Made by a program: the position numbers and the translations under genes | Shown here: one piece after another, positions 53,341-63,259 of the stretch | Layout: each line of letters opens with the position of its first letter | Numbering within the stretch: position 1 is the stretch's first letter | Notes under the pieces: generated by a model | Database searches by the model: none | Told to the model about the DNA's origin: nothing | What the model saw: the letters and a program-made list of their open reading frames with translations, nothing else | DNA from: Eubacterium ruminantium | GTDB lineage: Bacteria > Bacillota > Clostridia > Lachnospirales > Lachnospiraceae | NCBI RefSeq assembly: GCF_900167085.1 | Contig: NZ_FUXA01000005.1 | Coordinates: forward strand, 248,001 to 312,000 | Direction of reading: 5' to 3' | Length of the DNA: 64,000 nt

Positions 53341-55170
53341 ATGAATAGGCGTGCATTCAAAGGTTTAGGAGTATACATGCTGCTGTTGCTGATAGGTTTG
53401 GCAATCTATTATATGGTTGTAAACAGAGAAAAAGATGTTTACAAAGACTACGATAACGAGAAGCTTATGAAAGATGTTCAAAATGGTAACATCGACGAGA
53501 TTGAGATTGCTCAGAATAAAGAAGTTCCTACCGGTAAAGTATATGTTTCTTACGTGGATGGATCCGAGGTGATCTATTATACATCAGACGTAAATGAGAC
53601 ATATAAATCAATTAAAGAGATAGTGGGAAATAATATAAAGGTTAAGCTTGATGATGTAGAAAAACCATCGCTTTTCCAGAAATTTGCTCCATATATATTT
53701 GCTCTGTTTCTTGCTTTGATAGTTTTATTTATCATCATGGGACAGAATGCGGCTAATGTAGCTGCATCAAACGGCGGAAATAAATATATGAATTTTGACA
53801 AGAGCCGAGCAAAGAAAGATATTGATACCGGTTTAACATTTAAAGACGTTGCCGGAATGACAGAAGAAAAAGAAGAATTAAATGAGATAGTTGACTTCCT
53901 TAAAGATCCGACAAAATATGCGGAAATGGGTGCAAGAATACCAAAGGGTGTTCTGCTTGTTGGCCCTCCGGGTACAGGTAAAACTCTTTTGGCGAAGGCT
54001 GTAGCCGGTGAAGCGGAAGTACCATTCTTCTCTATTTCAGGTTCGGATTTCGTTGAAATGTTTGTTGGTGTCGGTGCAAGTCGAGTTAGGGATCTTTTCG
54101 CGGATGCAAAGAGAAATTCTCCATGTATGATATTCATTGATGAGATTGATGCTGTTGGAAGAAGAAGAGGAACCGGTCTTGGCGGAGGCCACGATGAAAG
54201 AGAGCAGACACTTAATCAGCTCCTTGTTGAAATGGATGGATTCGGTAACAATGAAGGCATAATCGTTCTTGCTGCCACAAATAGAGTAGATATACTTGAT
54301 CCTGCCATAATGAGACCTGGACGTTTTGACAGAAAGGTTGCTGTAAATAATCCTGATATTAAGGGAAGAGAAGAGATAATCAAGATTCATACAAGAAATA
54401 AAAAGCTTTCTGAAGATGTAAACATTCATGAGATTGCCCACACAACAGTAGGTTTCTCAGGAGCTGATCTTGAGAATCTTATGAATGAGGCGGCTATTAG
54501 AGCTACTAAACTTGAGCGCAAATTCATAACTAAAGAAGATATAGATAAGTCATTTATAAAAGTCGGAGTAGGAACAGAGAAGAAATCAAAACTTATTTCA
54601 GAAGTGGATAAGAAGATTACTGCTTACCATGAAACAGGACATGCGATACTTTTCCATGAATTATCGGAAGTCGGACCTGTGCATCTTGTTTCGATCATTC
54701 CTACCGGGCCATCAGCAGCAGGTTATACCATGCCGCTTTCGGAAAATGAAAATTCTCATGTGACACGTAAAAAGATGCTTCAAAATATCATGGTAGAGTT
54801 CGGTGGACGTATTGCGGAAGAACTTATATTTGATGATATAACAACAGGAGCTTCTCATGATATAAAAATGGCTACACAGGCTGCAAGAGACATGGTTATA
54901 AAGTACGGTTTTTCAGAGAAGATCGGACCGGTTAATTATGAAACAAATGATGAGGGCGAAGTATTCCTCGGAAGAGACCTTGGTCATGCCAGAATGTTTG
55001 GCGAGGTCGTTGCCAGCGAAATTGATGCAGAAGTTAAGAGAATAATTGATGATTGCTATAAAGCAGCAAAAAGCATAATCATGAATAATATGGAAGTTCT
55101 TCATAAGGGTGCGGAACTCCTTTTGGAAAAGGAAAAAATAACCGGTGAAGAGTTCGATAAATTATTTTGA
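53341..55170 (+). CDS. ftsH: ATP-dependent zinc metalloprotease FtsH
   Basis: FtsH is a membrane AAA+ protease that removes damaged membrane proteins and regulators. The 609-residue protein has two membrane helices ([16 protein letters not shown] near the start and [15 protein letters not shown] near residue 120) around an extracellular domain. Walker A is GPPGTGKT (208-215), followed by [20 protein letters not shown]. The zinc site is H430-E-T-G-H434, with a third acidic ligand further on. The strong AAAGGAG site and a long intergenic stretch after it mark the end of the cluster. Confidence 0.97.
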   Translation: MNRRAFKGLGVYMLLLLIGLAIYYMVVNREKDVYKDYDNEKLMKDVQNGNIDEIEIAQNKEVPTGKVYVSYVDGSEVIYYTSDVNETYKSIKEIVGNNIKVKLDDVEKPSLFQKFAPYIFALFLALIVLFIIMGQNAANVAASNGGNKYMNFDKSRAKKDIDTGLTFKDVAGMTEEKEELNEIVDFLKDPTKYAEMGARIPKGVLLVGPPGTGKTLLAKAVAGEAEVPFFSISGSDFVEMFVGVGASRVRDLFADAKRNSPCMIFIDEIDAVGRRRGTGLGGGHDEREQTLNQLLVEMDGFGNNEGIIVLAATNRVDILDPAIMRPGRFDRKVAVNNPDIKGREEIIKIHTRNKKLSEDVNIHEIAHTTVGFSGADLENLMNEAAIRATKLERKFITKEDIDKSFIKVGVGTEKKSKLISEVDKKITAYHETGHAILFHELSEVGPVHLVSIIPTGPSAAGYTMPLSENENSHVTRKKMLQNIMVEFGGRIAEELIFDDITTGASHDIKMATQAARDMVIKYGFSEKIGPVNYETNDEGEVFLGRDLGHARMFGEVVASEIDAEVKRIIDDCYKAAKSIIMNNMEVLHKGAELLLEKEKITGEEFDKLF

Positions 55171-55481
55171 TTAGTAAACAAAAGTAAAAATTAAGAAATT
55201 ATTAAAATGGCACAATAATCCTTCGCTTCTTCTTAAGAAACAGAACGTTTTGTTGTGCAAAATGCCTTGAAGCAAAATGATAATTAAACAATGTGCACAG
55301 AGAAAAAACGAAAATAGTTTACATAAAATTGCATTTCTGTAAAAGTGCACAAATTCGGGGTATAATTGAGCGATTTTTTGTGAACACTTTTTGTCTGTTT
55401 CATATATAATAACACTTGTAACCCCCCAATACATTATATAGTTTTTTGCTACACCCCATAAGTAACAAAATACCTTCTCCG
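55171..55481. other. intergenic stretch, no gene identified
   Basis: The 483-nt gap between ftsH and the next gene holds no credible coding frame. TATAAT-like boxes occur at 55361-55366 and 55405-55410, both without a good -35 box. The second lies about 75 nt before a strong terminator, so a short untranslated RNA is possible. Two C-rich runs (ACCCCCC near 55431 and ACACCCC near 55450) lie between them. Confidence 0.5.
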
Positions 55482-55514
55482 AAAGAGCTTGCCGTTCGTT
55501 GGCAGGCTCTTTTA
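55482..55514 (+). terminator. intrinsic terminator
   Basis: AAAGAGCTTGCC (55482-55493) pairs with GGCAGGCTCTTT (55501-55512), one mismatch or G-U, followed by TTTAC. Confidence 0.85.
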
Positions 55515-55528
55515 CTATACAAAATTTG

Positions 55529-55556
55529 AAAAAAGGCTGAATTTTCAGCCTTTTTT
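55529..55556. terminator. second intrinsic terminator, bidirectional
   Basis: AAAAAAGGCTGA (55529-55540), ATTT, TCAGCCTTTTTT (55545-55556): a perfect 12-bp stem only 17 nt after the previous terminator. Confidence 0.92.
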
Positions 55557-55653
55557 ATTATTCCAAGGGGAGACTGTGATATAATTAAAAATATTAATAA
55601 AGATAATGATAAAAAAGACGATAAATCAAAATGGATTTTTTGGAGGAAAGCAT

Positions 55654-56010
55654 ATGGGACTGTTCCAAAAAGCAGAATATATGTCGGTTTTTATGGATTA
55701 TAAATTCAAAGAATTTGACGGCCTTCCATGTATTCAGGCAACAGATGGTACATATTATTGTAATGCGGGTTATGCGATCAAAACTAAGGCTTACAGTATG
55801 TGGGAAGATGGCAGATATGAGAGAGTAGCGAATGATCTTAGAGAAAATGCAGGCAGGGTCAAGATAGAGGTAGAACTCAAAATGAAAAAAGGGAAGCCTG
55901 TGGATTTTAAGATAGACCTTGTTAAACTTGCTTCAACCATTGGAAATAAAGATATTGAAAATTTTGAGTTAAGCGGATGGGGATTCTTTGATAAACCGGT
56001 TGATTTTTGA
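55654..56010 (+). CDS. hypothetical protein
   Basis: A 118-residue soluble protein of no family I recognise. It starts MGLFQKAEYMSVFMDYKFKE and has a short glycine-aromatic stretch (TDGTYYCNAGYAIKT), a Lys-rich middle (ELKMKKGKPVDFKID) and ends SGWGFFDKPVDF. I chose the ATG at 55654, 5 nt after GGAGGAAA, rather than the in-frame start at 55606. No signal peptide or membrane segment. It lies 82 nt before a TPR protein and may share a transcript with it. Confidence 0.7.
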   Translation: MGLFQKAEYMSVFMDYKFKEFDGLPCIQATDGTYYCNAGYAIKTKAYSMWEDGRYERVANDLRENAGRVKIEVELKMKKGKPVDFKIDLVKLASTIGNKDIENFELSGWGFFDKPVDF

Positions 56011-56092
56011 GTTCACTAAAATATGTTTATTAATGATACGGTATGAAATATCGGACAGAAAGTAAGCTTATTAACGAGAAAGGATGTAACGA

Positions 56093-56779
56093 ATGGCTGA
56101 AAATAATGAACAGGTATCCTTAAATCATATTGCTGATATTTATCTGTATGAATATTATATCGCTGCTGATAAATCATATGATCTTATATCTGATGAAGCA
56201 TGCAAGAAATATATTGAGAATGGACGCAGGCTCACGAATGAAGGGAATTACAGTGAGGCTATAAATGAATTCTCTAAGGCGCTGGAATATAATCCTGTGA
56301 ACGTTGCTGTTATCAATAAGATTGTTTCCTGCTATAAATATCTCCACGACATTGAAAAAGAATTTGAATATGCGCAGAAAACCTATAATTTCTGCTGTAC
56401 CAGATCGGAACTGGCAACATATTACAGAAATGTCGGTTGGTATTATCTGGAAAAATATAAACCTGAAGTATCTGTTGCATGCTATATGTATAGCAATCTA
56501 TTTGAAAAATCAGAGCAAAATGAAAATGAAATACATTTCCTGGAAGTGGCTACCCAAAAGAGTTATAAGGACCTTAGCATTGAAGAAATCCAAGAGACTT
56601 TGAAAGAAAACAATATTCCGATAGAAGCTTCTTCGGTAACACTTGCATTAATGTATAGAGCAGGGCTTGAAGCACTGAGTCTTGGCAATAAAACCCAGGC
56701 ATATGAATGCTTTTTTATGGTATATGATCTGACTCAGGATGAAGAAGTGAAAGAATTGATGGAAAAAAGCAGGTCATAA
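56093..56779 (+). CDS. tetratricopeptide-repeat-like protein
   Basis: A 228-residue helical, soluble protein. Residues about 44-77 form a clear TPR (NGRRLTNEGNYSEAINEFSK, then ALEYNPVN), with weaker repeats following to about 150 (YYRNVGWYYLEKYKPEVSVA). A last helical pair resembles another TPR. Such proteins act as scaffolds for protein contacts. There is no catalytic motif, signal peptide or membrane helix. The partner is unknown; the preceding hypothetical gene is a possibility. Confidence 0.75.
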   Translation: MAENNEQVSLNHIADIYLYEYYIAADKSYDLISDEACKKYIENGRRLTNEGNYSEAINEFSKALEYNPVNVAVINKIVSCYKYLHDIEKEFEYAQKTYNFCCTRSELATYYRNVGWYYLEKYKPEVSVACYMYSNLFEKSEQNENEIHFLEVATQKSYKDLSIEEIQETLKENNIPIEASSVTLALMYRAGLEALSLGNKTQAYECFFMVYDLTQDEEVKELMEKSRS

Positions 56780-56901
56780 AAAATCACAAATATATATGGG
56801 GAAAGATGGGATTTTTTATCTTTTTCTATTGACTTTATAAATTGTACGAAATAAAATAGAGTAAAATATAAGTACCGAGGGATTTGTTTGGAGGATGCAA
56901 A

Positions 56902-57582
56902 ATGAGCGAAATAATTATGAGTGACATCAAGGCAATTAAGGAAAGACATGCAGTAAGAAATTATAAGCCGGATCGTATCGAAAAAGATAAGATAGCATGC
57001 ATCATTGAGAAGATAAATGAGATAAATTCAGAGGGTAATCTGCATTTCCAATTTCTTGAGAATGCAGGAAATACATATAATAAATTGCTTAACAAGGTAA
57101 TGGGACTTAGCTCTGCACCCAGCGTTATTGCATGTGTTGGTAAAGATAACAACAGTCTGGACCAGAGAGTAGGATATTACGGAGAAAAACTGGTTCTTTT
57201 GGCTCAGAAACTTGGCCTTAATACTTGCTGGGCAAATACATTCAATAGAAAGAATATTAATGCAGAGGTAAATGACGGAGAAAGACTTGTAATATCTATA
57301 GCAATCGGCTATGGAAAAAATCAGGGCAAACAGCATAAGTCTAAAAGTGCGGAAGATGTGACGGAAGTAGAAGGAACAAGACCGGAATGGTTTGATAACG
57401 GTGTGGAGATGGCACTTCTTGCACCTACAGCCGTAAATCAGCAGAAATTTGTTATAAAACTCAGATCGGATGAAACGGTTGAATTTATTAATAATGCCGG
57501 AATGTTGGGTGAGGTTGATCTGGGTATTGTCAGATATCATTTTGAAGTGGGTTCGGGAATAAGTCAGATACCTGCCGAATAA
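56902..57582 (+). CDS. nitroreductase-family protein
   Basis: An FMN-dependent nitroreductase-like protein of 226 residues. The start AIKERHAVRNYKPDRIEKDKI is the typical R-x-SxRxY/F variant (here RHAVRNY). The middle GYYGEKLVLLAQKLGLNTCW and the end LLAPTAVNQQKFVIKL match the family (A-P-T-A-x-N-x-Q). It belongs to the longer TM-nitroreductase branch. The ATG at 56902 follows TGGAGG. It lies 29 nt before a radical SAM gene, so the pair is an operon. The substrate is unknown. Confidence 0.87.
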   Translation: MSEIIMSDIKAIKERHAVRNYKPDRIEKDKIACIIEKINEINSEGNLHFQFLENAGNTYNKLLNKVMGLSSAPSVIACVGKDNNSLDQRVGYYGEKLVLLAQKLGLNTCWANTFNRKNINAEVNDGERLVISIAIGYGKNQGKQHKSKSAEDVTEVEGTRPEWFDNGVEMALLAPTAVNQQKFVIKLRSDETVEFINNAGMLGEVDLGIVRYHFEVGSGISQIPAE

Positions 57583-57611
57583 CTTCCGAATGATTAGTTA
57601 GGAGGAGTTTT

Positions 57612-58694
57612 ATGAATATCCAGGAATATATGATCTCCGGGGTGGAGAGGATAGTTAAAGAAGCTATTGCAGCGACGCTTAAAGACCCGAAAGAAAGCGC
57701 ATTTATGGCAAGATTCGCACTTTCAACAAAGAAGGCTTCTGCAAAAAGAAAAAAATTAGAAGAGGAAGGGCTTCATGTGCCGGCATTTCTTATTTCCAGC
57801 ATAACCAGTAGTTGTAATCTTCATTGTGCAGGCTGTTATTCGAGAGCGAATACGGCAACTGTTGATACTGAACCTGAGGATCAGCTGAGTGGAGATGAAT
57901 GGGACAAGATATTCAGTGATGCATCAGATCTTGGAATCAGTTTCATTTTACTTGCCGGCGGTGAGCCGCTTATGAGACGTGATGTCATCGAGAAAGCTAA
58001 AACACATAAAGATATTTTATTTCCGATTTTTACTAATGGAACGTATCTTAATGATTCGTACCTTGGGATATTTGATAAAAACAGAAATCTTGTTCTGGTA
58101 ATAAGCATAGAGGGGGATGAAGCTCGCACCGACAACAGACGCGGCGACGGAATCTATAGACTGCTTATGGCCGGGATAGATAAGCTGAATAAGCGCAGGC
58201 AGCTTTTTGGAACCTCGGTTACAGTTACGACCGAAAATATGGACGAAGTATTTTCGGATGATTTTGTGGATATCATGAGTGACAGAGGTTGTAAAGTCAT
58301 ATTCTATATTGAATACGTTCCTATGTCTGAAGATACTGAATTTCTTGCGCCGGGAGATGAAGAAAGAGACATAATGATTGAAAGGATAAATGAGCTCCGA
58401 AGAAAATATCCTGAAATGCTTTTTGTGACTTTCCCGGGAGATGAGAAGAGTTCGGGTGGATGCCTTGCGGCAGGAAGAGGATTCTTCCATATTAATTCAC
58501 ATGGTGCAGCGGAACCTTGTCCATTTTCACCATATTCAGATATAAATGTAAAGGACAGTTCTCTACGAGAAGCTTTAGAGTCAAAGCTCTTTATGGAACT
58601 TCGGGATAATGATGTTTTAAATGCAGAGCATATAGGCGGATGCGTGCTTTATGAGAAAAGAAAGCAGGTTGAAGAGCTGGCAGGCATAGTATAA
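57612..58694 (+). CDS. radical SAM protein with C-terminal auxiliary-cluster-like region
   Basis: A 360-residue radical SAM enzyme. The cluster motif is SSCNLHCAGCYSR near residue 68 (C-x3-C-x2-C). The SAM-binding GGEPL follows in LLAGGEPLMRRD, and SIEGDEARTDNRRG matches the family's later strand. At the end, GGCLAAGRGFFHINSHG..EPCPFSP and GGCVLYEKR give three cysteines that may hold a second iron-sulfur cluster, as in SPASM-like proteins. It is cotranscribed with the nitroreductase, which could supply or accept electrons. No precursor peptide gene is visible next to it. The substrate is unknown. Confidence 0.85.
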   Translation: MNIQEYMISGVERIVKEAIAATLKDPKESAFMARFALSTKKASAKRKKLEEEGLHVPAFLISSITSSCNLHCAGCYSRANTATVDTEPEDQLSGDEWDKIFSDASDLGISFILLAGGEPLMRRDVIEKAKTHKDILFPIFTNGTYLNDSYLGIFDKNRNLVLVISIEGDEARTDNRRGDGIYRLLMAGIDKLNKRRQLFGTSVTVTTENMDEVFSDDFVDIMSDRGCKVIFYIEYVPMSEDTEFLAPGDEERDIMIERINELRRKYPEMLFVTFPGDEKSSGGCLAAGRGFFHINSHGAAEPCPFSPYSDINVKDSSLREALESKLFMELRDNDVLNAEHIGGCVLYEKRKQVEELAGIV

Positions 58695-58714
58695 ATTTGA
58701 TAAAGATCTAAAGA

Positions 58715-58750
58715 ATGGGACTTGGTGAAATGATGCCGAGTCCCATTTTT
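58715..58750 (+). terminator. intrinsic terminator after the radical SAM gene
   Basis: ATGGGACTTGG (58715-58725) pairs with CCGAGTCCCAT (58736-58746), one G-U or mismatch, followed by TTTTT. Confidence 0.9.
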
Positions 58751-58850
58751 GAAATAAAAAAATAAAGTAATTTTATTATATATGTGGTAAAATATTAATG
58801 TCAGACCGATGCTTAGGCAGAGGTAGTTTTAAGATCCGGAGAGTTAAAAT

Positions 58851-60944
58851 ATGGTAGATAGAAGCGCTCAGAAAGTAATCAATTATATATATAATTATAA
58901 ACCGATAGTTAATTATGGGGCTCTTTTTTCTGATGGGTCCGAAAGATTCAGGATACCGGCTGAGCCTCGTACAGGCGATAAAGTCAGATTACGTTTTAGA
59001 ACAGCGCGTGATAATGTAGACTACGTTCTTGTTGTCTATAACGGAGAAAAGCTATCTATGGAAATAGCTGAGAGTAATCTTACTTTTGATTATTATGAGA
59101 TAGTTCTTCCTGAACTGGTTGAGAGAGGAAGATACTATTTTGAGATAGGTGCGGGAAATGTCACTGTCTTCTACAATAAACTCGGAGTGGTTAAAGATGT
59201 GGATGAACAGTATGATTTTGAAGTGATACCTGATTTCACTGTTCCGGCATGGGCGAGAGGCGCTGTATTCTATCAGATATTCGTCGATAGATTTTATAAT
59301 GGTGATCCTTCAAATGATGTTATTTCCAATGAATATAAATATATAGGTAGAATGGTTACTAAAGTTGATGATTGGGATAAGGTTCCTGAGGCTGTAGATG
59401 TGGCTAATTTCTATGGCGGTGATCTTCAGGGCGTAATGGACAAGCTGGATTATCTTCAGGATCTCGGTATAGATGCTATTTATTTTAATCCTATTTTTGT
59501 ATCACCATCCAATCATAAATACGATATCCAGGATTATGATTATATCGATCCTCACTACGGAAAGATTGTTGTTGATGAGGGTGATATCCTTAAGGATGAA
59601 AACAGCGAAAATAGTGAAGCAACAAGATATATAGAAAGAGTGACGAACCTTAAAAATCTTGAGGCATCCAATGAATTCTTCATTTCCTTTGTTGAGGAAG
59701 CTCACAGAAGAGGGATCAAGGTCATTCTGGATGGTGTATTTAATCACTGCGGATCATTCAATAAATGGATTGACAAAGAGAAGATTTACGAAGGAAGAGA
59801 GGAATATGAGAAGGGCGCTTATATCGATAAGGATAGTCCATATAACAGTTTCTTCCGCTTTAATGATAAAAATGCATGGCCTTACAACAACACATATGAC
59901 GGCTGGTGGGGACATGATACGCTTCCAAAACTTAATTATGAGGAGTCGGAAAAACTCCATGATTATATAATGGAAATAGGCAAGAAATGGGTTTCGCCGC
60001 CTTACAATTGTGACGGATGGCGTCTTGATGTTGCTGCGGATCTCGGATGTTCTGAGGAATATAATCACAGATTCTGGAGGGACTTCAGAAATGCAGTCAG
60101 ATCTGCGAATCCGGAAGCTATTATACTTGCGGAGCATTATGGAAATCCAAAACCTTGGCTTATGGGTGATCAGTGGGATACCATCATGAATTACGGCGCA
60201 TTTATGGAGCCGATAACATGGTTCCTTACCGGAGTTGAGAAGCATAGTGACGAATTTAGAGGTGACTTTCTCGGTAATCCCGATATTTTCTGGGATTCGA
60301 TGAGATATTATATGGCTTATTTTAATGAAAATTCTCTTCAGGTTGCTATGAACGAATTGTCAAATCATGACCATTCAAGATTCCTTACGAGAACCAACAG
60401 AAGAGTCGGCAGGATACATACCATGGGAGCTGAAGCCGCAAATGAAAATGTAAATAAAGCAACATTCAGGCAGGCGGTATTATTTCAGATGACATGGCCG
60501 GGCGCACCGACGATTTATTACGGAGATGAGGCCGGAGTCTGCGGATGGACCGATCCGGATTCAAGAAGAACTTACCCATGGGGCAAGGAAGACCTGGTTC
60601 TCATACAATTCCATAAGGATATGATAAATATACATAAGAGCAGCGAAGCTTTGATGCACGGCTCTTTGATAAAGCTTCACGGAAGTAACAAATGTATAGC
60701 ATTCGGACGATTCACGGATGATGAAGCTGCTGCTATCGTGATCAACTGTGATTATGAAGACAAAACCGTTAATCTGCATGTGGGACGTATGGGAGTTCCG
60801 AATAATAGGATGATGAAGCGAGTTATCTTAACCTATGAAAACGGATATTATCCTGACGATCAGTCTGTTATGGTGCAGAATAATTCTTTGACTGCTGTTA
60901 TTCCGAGAATGTCGGCAGCGGTATATATTTACAAGAGAAATTAA
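58851..60944 (+). CDS. cytoplasmic GH13 glycoside hydrolase (neopullulanase/cyclomaltodextrinase-like)
   Basis: The enzyme likely cuts alpha-1,4 (and some alpha-1,6) links in maltodextrins. The 697-residue protein has an N-terminal beta domain (about 1-130), then a GH13 barrel starting ARGAVFYQIFVDRFYNGD. Catalytic residues are D393 (DGWRLDVAAD), E428 (ILAEHYG) and D507 (NHDHSR); the fold marker GVFNHCG is present. A C-terminal beta domain closes the protein. There is no signal peptide, so it acts on imported maltodextrins or on glycogen, in keeping with glgB in the window. It lies 9 nt before uvrB, an odd pairing that may be only positional. Confidence 0.92.
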   Translation: MVDRSAQKVINYIYNYKPIVNYGALFSDGSERFRIPAEPRTGDKVRLRFRTARDNVDYVLVVYNGEKLSMEIAESNLTFDYYEIVLPELVERGRYYFEIGAGNVTVFYNKLGVVKDVDEQYDFEVIPDFTVPAWARGAVFYQIFVDRFYNGDPSNDVISNEYKYIGRMVTKVDDWDKVPEAVDVANFYGGDLQGVMDKLDYLQDLGIDAIYFNPIFVSPSNHKYDIQDYDYIDPHYGKIVVDEGDILKDENSENSEATRYIERVTNLKNLEASNEFFISFVEEAHRRGIKVILDGVFNHCGSFNKWIDKEKIYEGREEYEKGAYIDKDSPYNSFFRFNDKNAWPYNNTYDGWWGHDTLPKLNYEESEKLHDYIMEIGKKWVSPPYNCDGWRLDVAADLGCSEEYNHRFWRDFRNAVRSANPEAIILAEHYGNPKPWLMGDQWDTIMNYGAFMEPITWFLTGVEKHSDEFRGDFLGNPDIFWDSMRYYMAYFNENSLQVAMNELSNHDHSRFLTRTNRRVGRIHTMGAEAANENVNKATFRQAVLFQMTWPGAPTIYYGDEAGVCGWTDPDSRRTYPWGKEDLVLIQFHKDMINIHKSSEALMHGSLIKLHGSNKCIAFGRFTDDEAAAIVINCDYEDKTVNLHVGRMGVPNNRMMKRVILTYENGYYPDDQSVMVQNNSLTAVIPRMSAAVYIYKRN

Positions 60945-60953
60945 GGAGCATTT

Positions 60954-62942
60954 ATGGCTGAATTTATATTACATTCTGAATTTGAACCTACCGGAGATCA
61001 GCCTGAAGCTATTGAGGCTTTGGTGAAGGGATTCAACTCGGGGATGAAAGAGCAGACCCTCATGGGTGTTACCGGATCCGGTAAGACATTTACTATGGCA
61101 AATGTCATAAAAGCCTTAGGTAAAAAGACACTTATTATTTCCCACAATAAAACTCTTGCAGCGCAGCTATATGGAGAAATGAAAAGCTTCTTTCCGGAAA
61201 ATGCAGTAGAATATTTTGTTTCTTACTATGATTACTATCAACCGGAAGCATATGTTCCATCGACGGATACATATATTGCAAAAGATTCCTCGATAAATGA
61301 TGAGATAGATAAGTTGAGACATAGCGCAACAGCGGCTCTTATTGAAAGAGATGATGTTATAGTTGTTGCGTCTGTTTCATGCATTTATGGTATCGGTAAT
61401 CCTGAGGATTATAAATCCATGATGCTTTCACTCAGGCCTGGGATGGTTATGGACAGAGATGATCTGATCGGTCATCTTGTGGATATGCAGTATTCCCGAA
61501 ATGATATGGATTTCAAGAGAAGTACCTTTAGAGTTAAAGGTGATACGGTTGACATAATACCTTCAAATACAAATGAAGCTGCAATAAGAGTTGAATTTTT
61601 TGGGGATGAAGTTGACAGAGTTTCGGAATTCGATCCTCTTACGGGAGAGATAAAAAGAAATGTTAATTTCTCGTGCATTTTCCCTGCGTCTCATTATGTT
61701 ATTGAACCGGGAAAAATGGAAAAGGCACTTGCTGAGATCAGCGAAGAGCTGGAAGAAAGAGTTGCATATTTTAAGGCAAATGATAAGCTGCTTGAAGCTC
61801 AGAGAATTAAAGAAAGAACTGATTTCGATATCGAAATGTTAAGAGAAACCGGATTTTGTTCGGGAATAGAGAACTATACAAGGATACTTGCTGGAGGAAA
61901 AGAAGGTGAGGCTCCGAGTACTTTGATGGATTTCTTCGGAGATGATTATCTGCTTATAGTGGACGAGTCGCATATCTCTCTGCCACAGGTCAGAGGAATG
62001 TTCGGCGGGAATAAATCCCGTAAACAAGTGCTTATAGATTTCGGATTCAGACTTCCATCTGCAATGGACAACAGGCCTCTTAATTTTGAAGAGTTTGAGC
62101 AGAGAATAGATAAGGCATTGTTTGTATCGGCAACGCCGGGGGATTATGAATCACTTCATGAGGAAAATAAAGTCGAGCAGGTTATCAGACCTACGGGACT
62201 TCTTGATCCGAAGATTGATGTAAGACCGGTTACCGGACAGATCGATGACCTTTACAGTGAGATCATCAAAGAGACTAAGGCCGGCAATAAGGTTCTTGTC
62301 ACAACGCTTACCAAGAGGATGGCAGAGGAACTTACAGATTATCTTAAAGGGCTTGATGTTAAGGTCAAATACCTTCATTCGGATATCGATACAATGGAAC
62401 GAATGGAGATAGTGAGAGACCTCAGAATGGGTATCTTCGATGTCCTTGTGGGTATCAACCTTCTTCGTGAAGGGCTTGATATTCCGGAGATTACCCTTGT
62501 GGCTATTTTGGATGCTGATAAAGAAGGCTTCCTTAGATCTGAAACATCGCTTATTCAGACCATAGGACGTGCAGCCAGAAATGTGGACGGCCACGTAATA
62601 ATGTATGCAGACACCATTACAGATTCCATGAGAAATGCCATAAATGAAACGGAAAGAAGGCGTTTGATACAGCAAAAATATAATGATGAGCATGGCATTA
62701 CGCCGACAACTATCAGAAAAGCTGTAAGAGATCTTATTACGACAGGCATCACGGCTGACGAAAAGGAAGGACGACGCAAGGGACCTTCCGTTGATGCGAT
62801 GAATCAGAAGGAACTTCGTAAGGAAATAGAAAAGCTTACTAAGAAAATGAATAGAGCGGCGGTTGAACTTGAATTTGAAAAGGCTGCTGAGTTGAGAGAT
62901 CAGATCAAAGAACTTAAACTTGCATTAAGAGATAGTGAGTAG
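60954..62942 (+). CDS. uvrB: excinuclease ABC subunit B
   Basis: UvrB verifies DNA damage after UvrA and recruits UvrC for incision. The 662-residue protein has the full set: Walker A GVTGSGKT (38-45), the beta-hairpin [12 protein letters not shown] that probes the strand, DESHISLPQ, the helicase motifs [12 protein letters not shown] and QTIGRAARN, and a C-terminal UVR domain ([14 protein letters not shown]). It starts 9 nt after the amylase gene with AAGGAG. uvrA does not follow in the window. Confidence 0.97.
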   Translation: MAEFILHSEFEPTGDQPEAIEALVKGFNSGMKEQTLMGVTGSGKTFTMANVIKALGKKTLIISHNKTLAAQLYGEMKSFFPENAVEYFVSYYDYYQPEAYVPSTDTYIAKDSSINDEIDKLRHSATAALIERDDVIVVASVSCIYGIGNPEDYKSMMLSLRPGMVMDRDDLIGHLVDMQYSRNDMDFKRSTFRVKGDTVDIIPSNTNEAAIRVEFFGDEVDRVSEFDPLTGEIKRNVNFSCIFPASHYVIEPGKMEKALAEISEELEERVAYFKANDKLLEAQRIKERTDFDIEMLRETGFCSGIENYTRILAGGKEGEAPSTLMDFFGDDYLLIVDESHISLPQVRGMFGGNKSRKQVLIDFGFRLPSAMDNRPLNFEEFEQRIDKALFVSATPGDYESLHEENKVEQVIRPTGLLDPKIDVRPVTGQIDDLYSEIIKETKAGNKVLVTTLTKRMAEELTDYLKGLDVKVKYLHSDIDTMERMEIVRDLRMGIFDVLVGINLLREGLDIPEITLVAILDADKEGFLRSETSLIQTIGRAARNVDGHVIMYADTITDSMRNAINETERRRLIQQKYNDEHGITPTTIRKAVRDLITTGITADEKEGRRKGPSVDAMNQKELRKEIEKLTKKMNRAAVELEFEKAAELRDQIKELKLALRDSE

Positions 62943-63036
62943 CGACCGGATGAAAATAGATTATGTTTTGCAATCCTGAATGGGAAATATTCCGGAAATG
63001 CTGATAAAGTTTTACAGGTTGAATGAAAAGATTTAT

Positions 63037-63079
63037 ATGAGCAAAATGCTTCGAAATGTTGCATTTTGCTCATTTTTTG
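63037..63079 (+). terminator. intrinsic terminator after uvrB
   Basis: ATGAGCAAAATGC (63037-63049) pairs perfectly with GCATTTTGCTCAT (63061-63073), then a T-run. The 317-nt gap 62943-63259 also has a small GCGGG/CCCGC hairpin followed by TTTTT at 63212-63238, ahead of the protease gene; no gene is seen in it. Confidence 0.93.
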
Positions 63080-63259
63080 TTTTTTGAAGAAAATCCCTTG
63101 AAAAGATTTTTCTATATCATTATACTGAATCACACATGCGGTGAACTGCTCTTTTATACGCATGCATTCTTTATATTTTCCTAATTAACAATTGAATATA
63201 CGGCTGATATCGCGGGATAAAAAGGCCCGCCTAGTTTTTGATTATGAGGAGAAAAGCTT

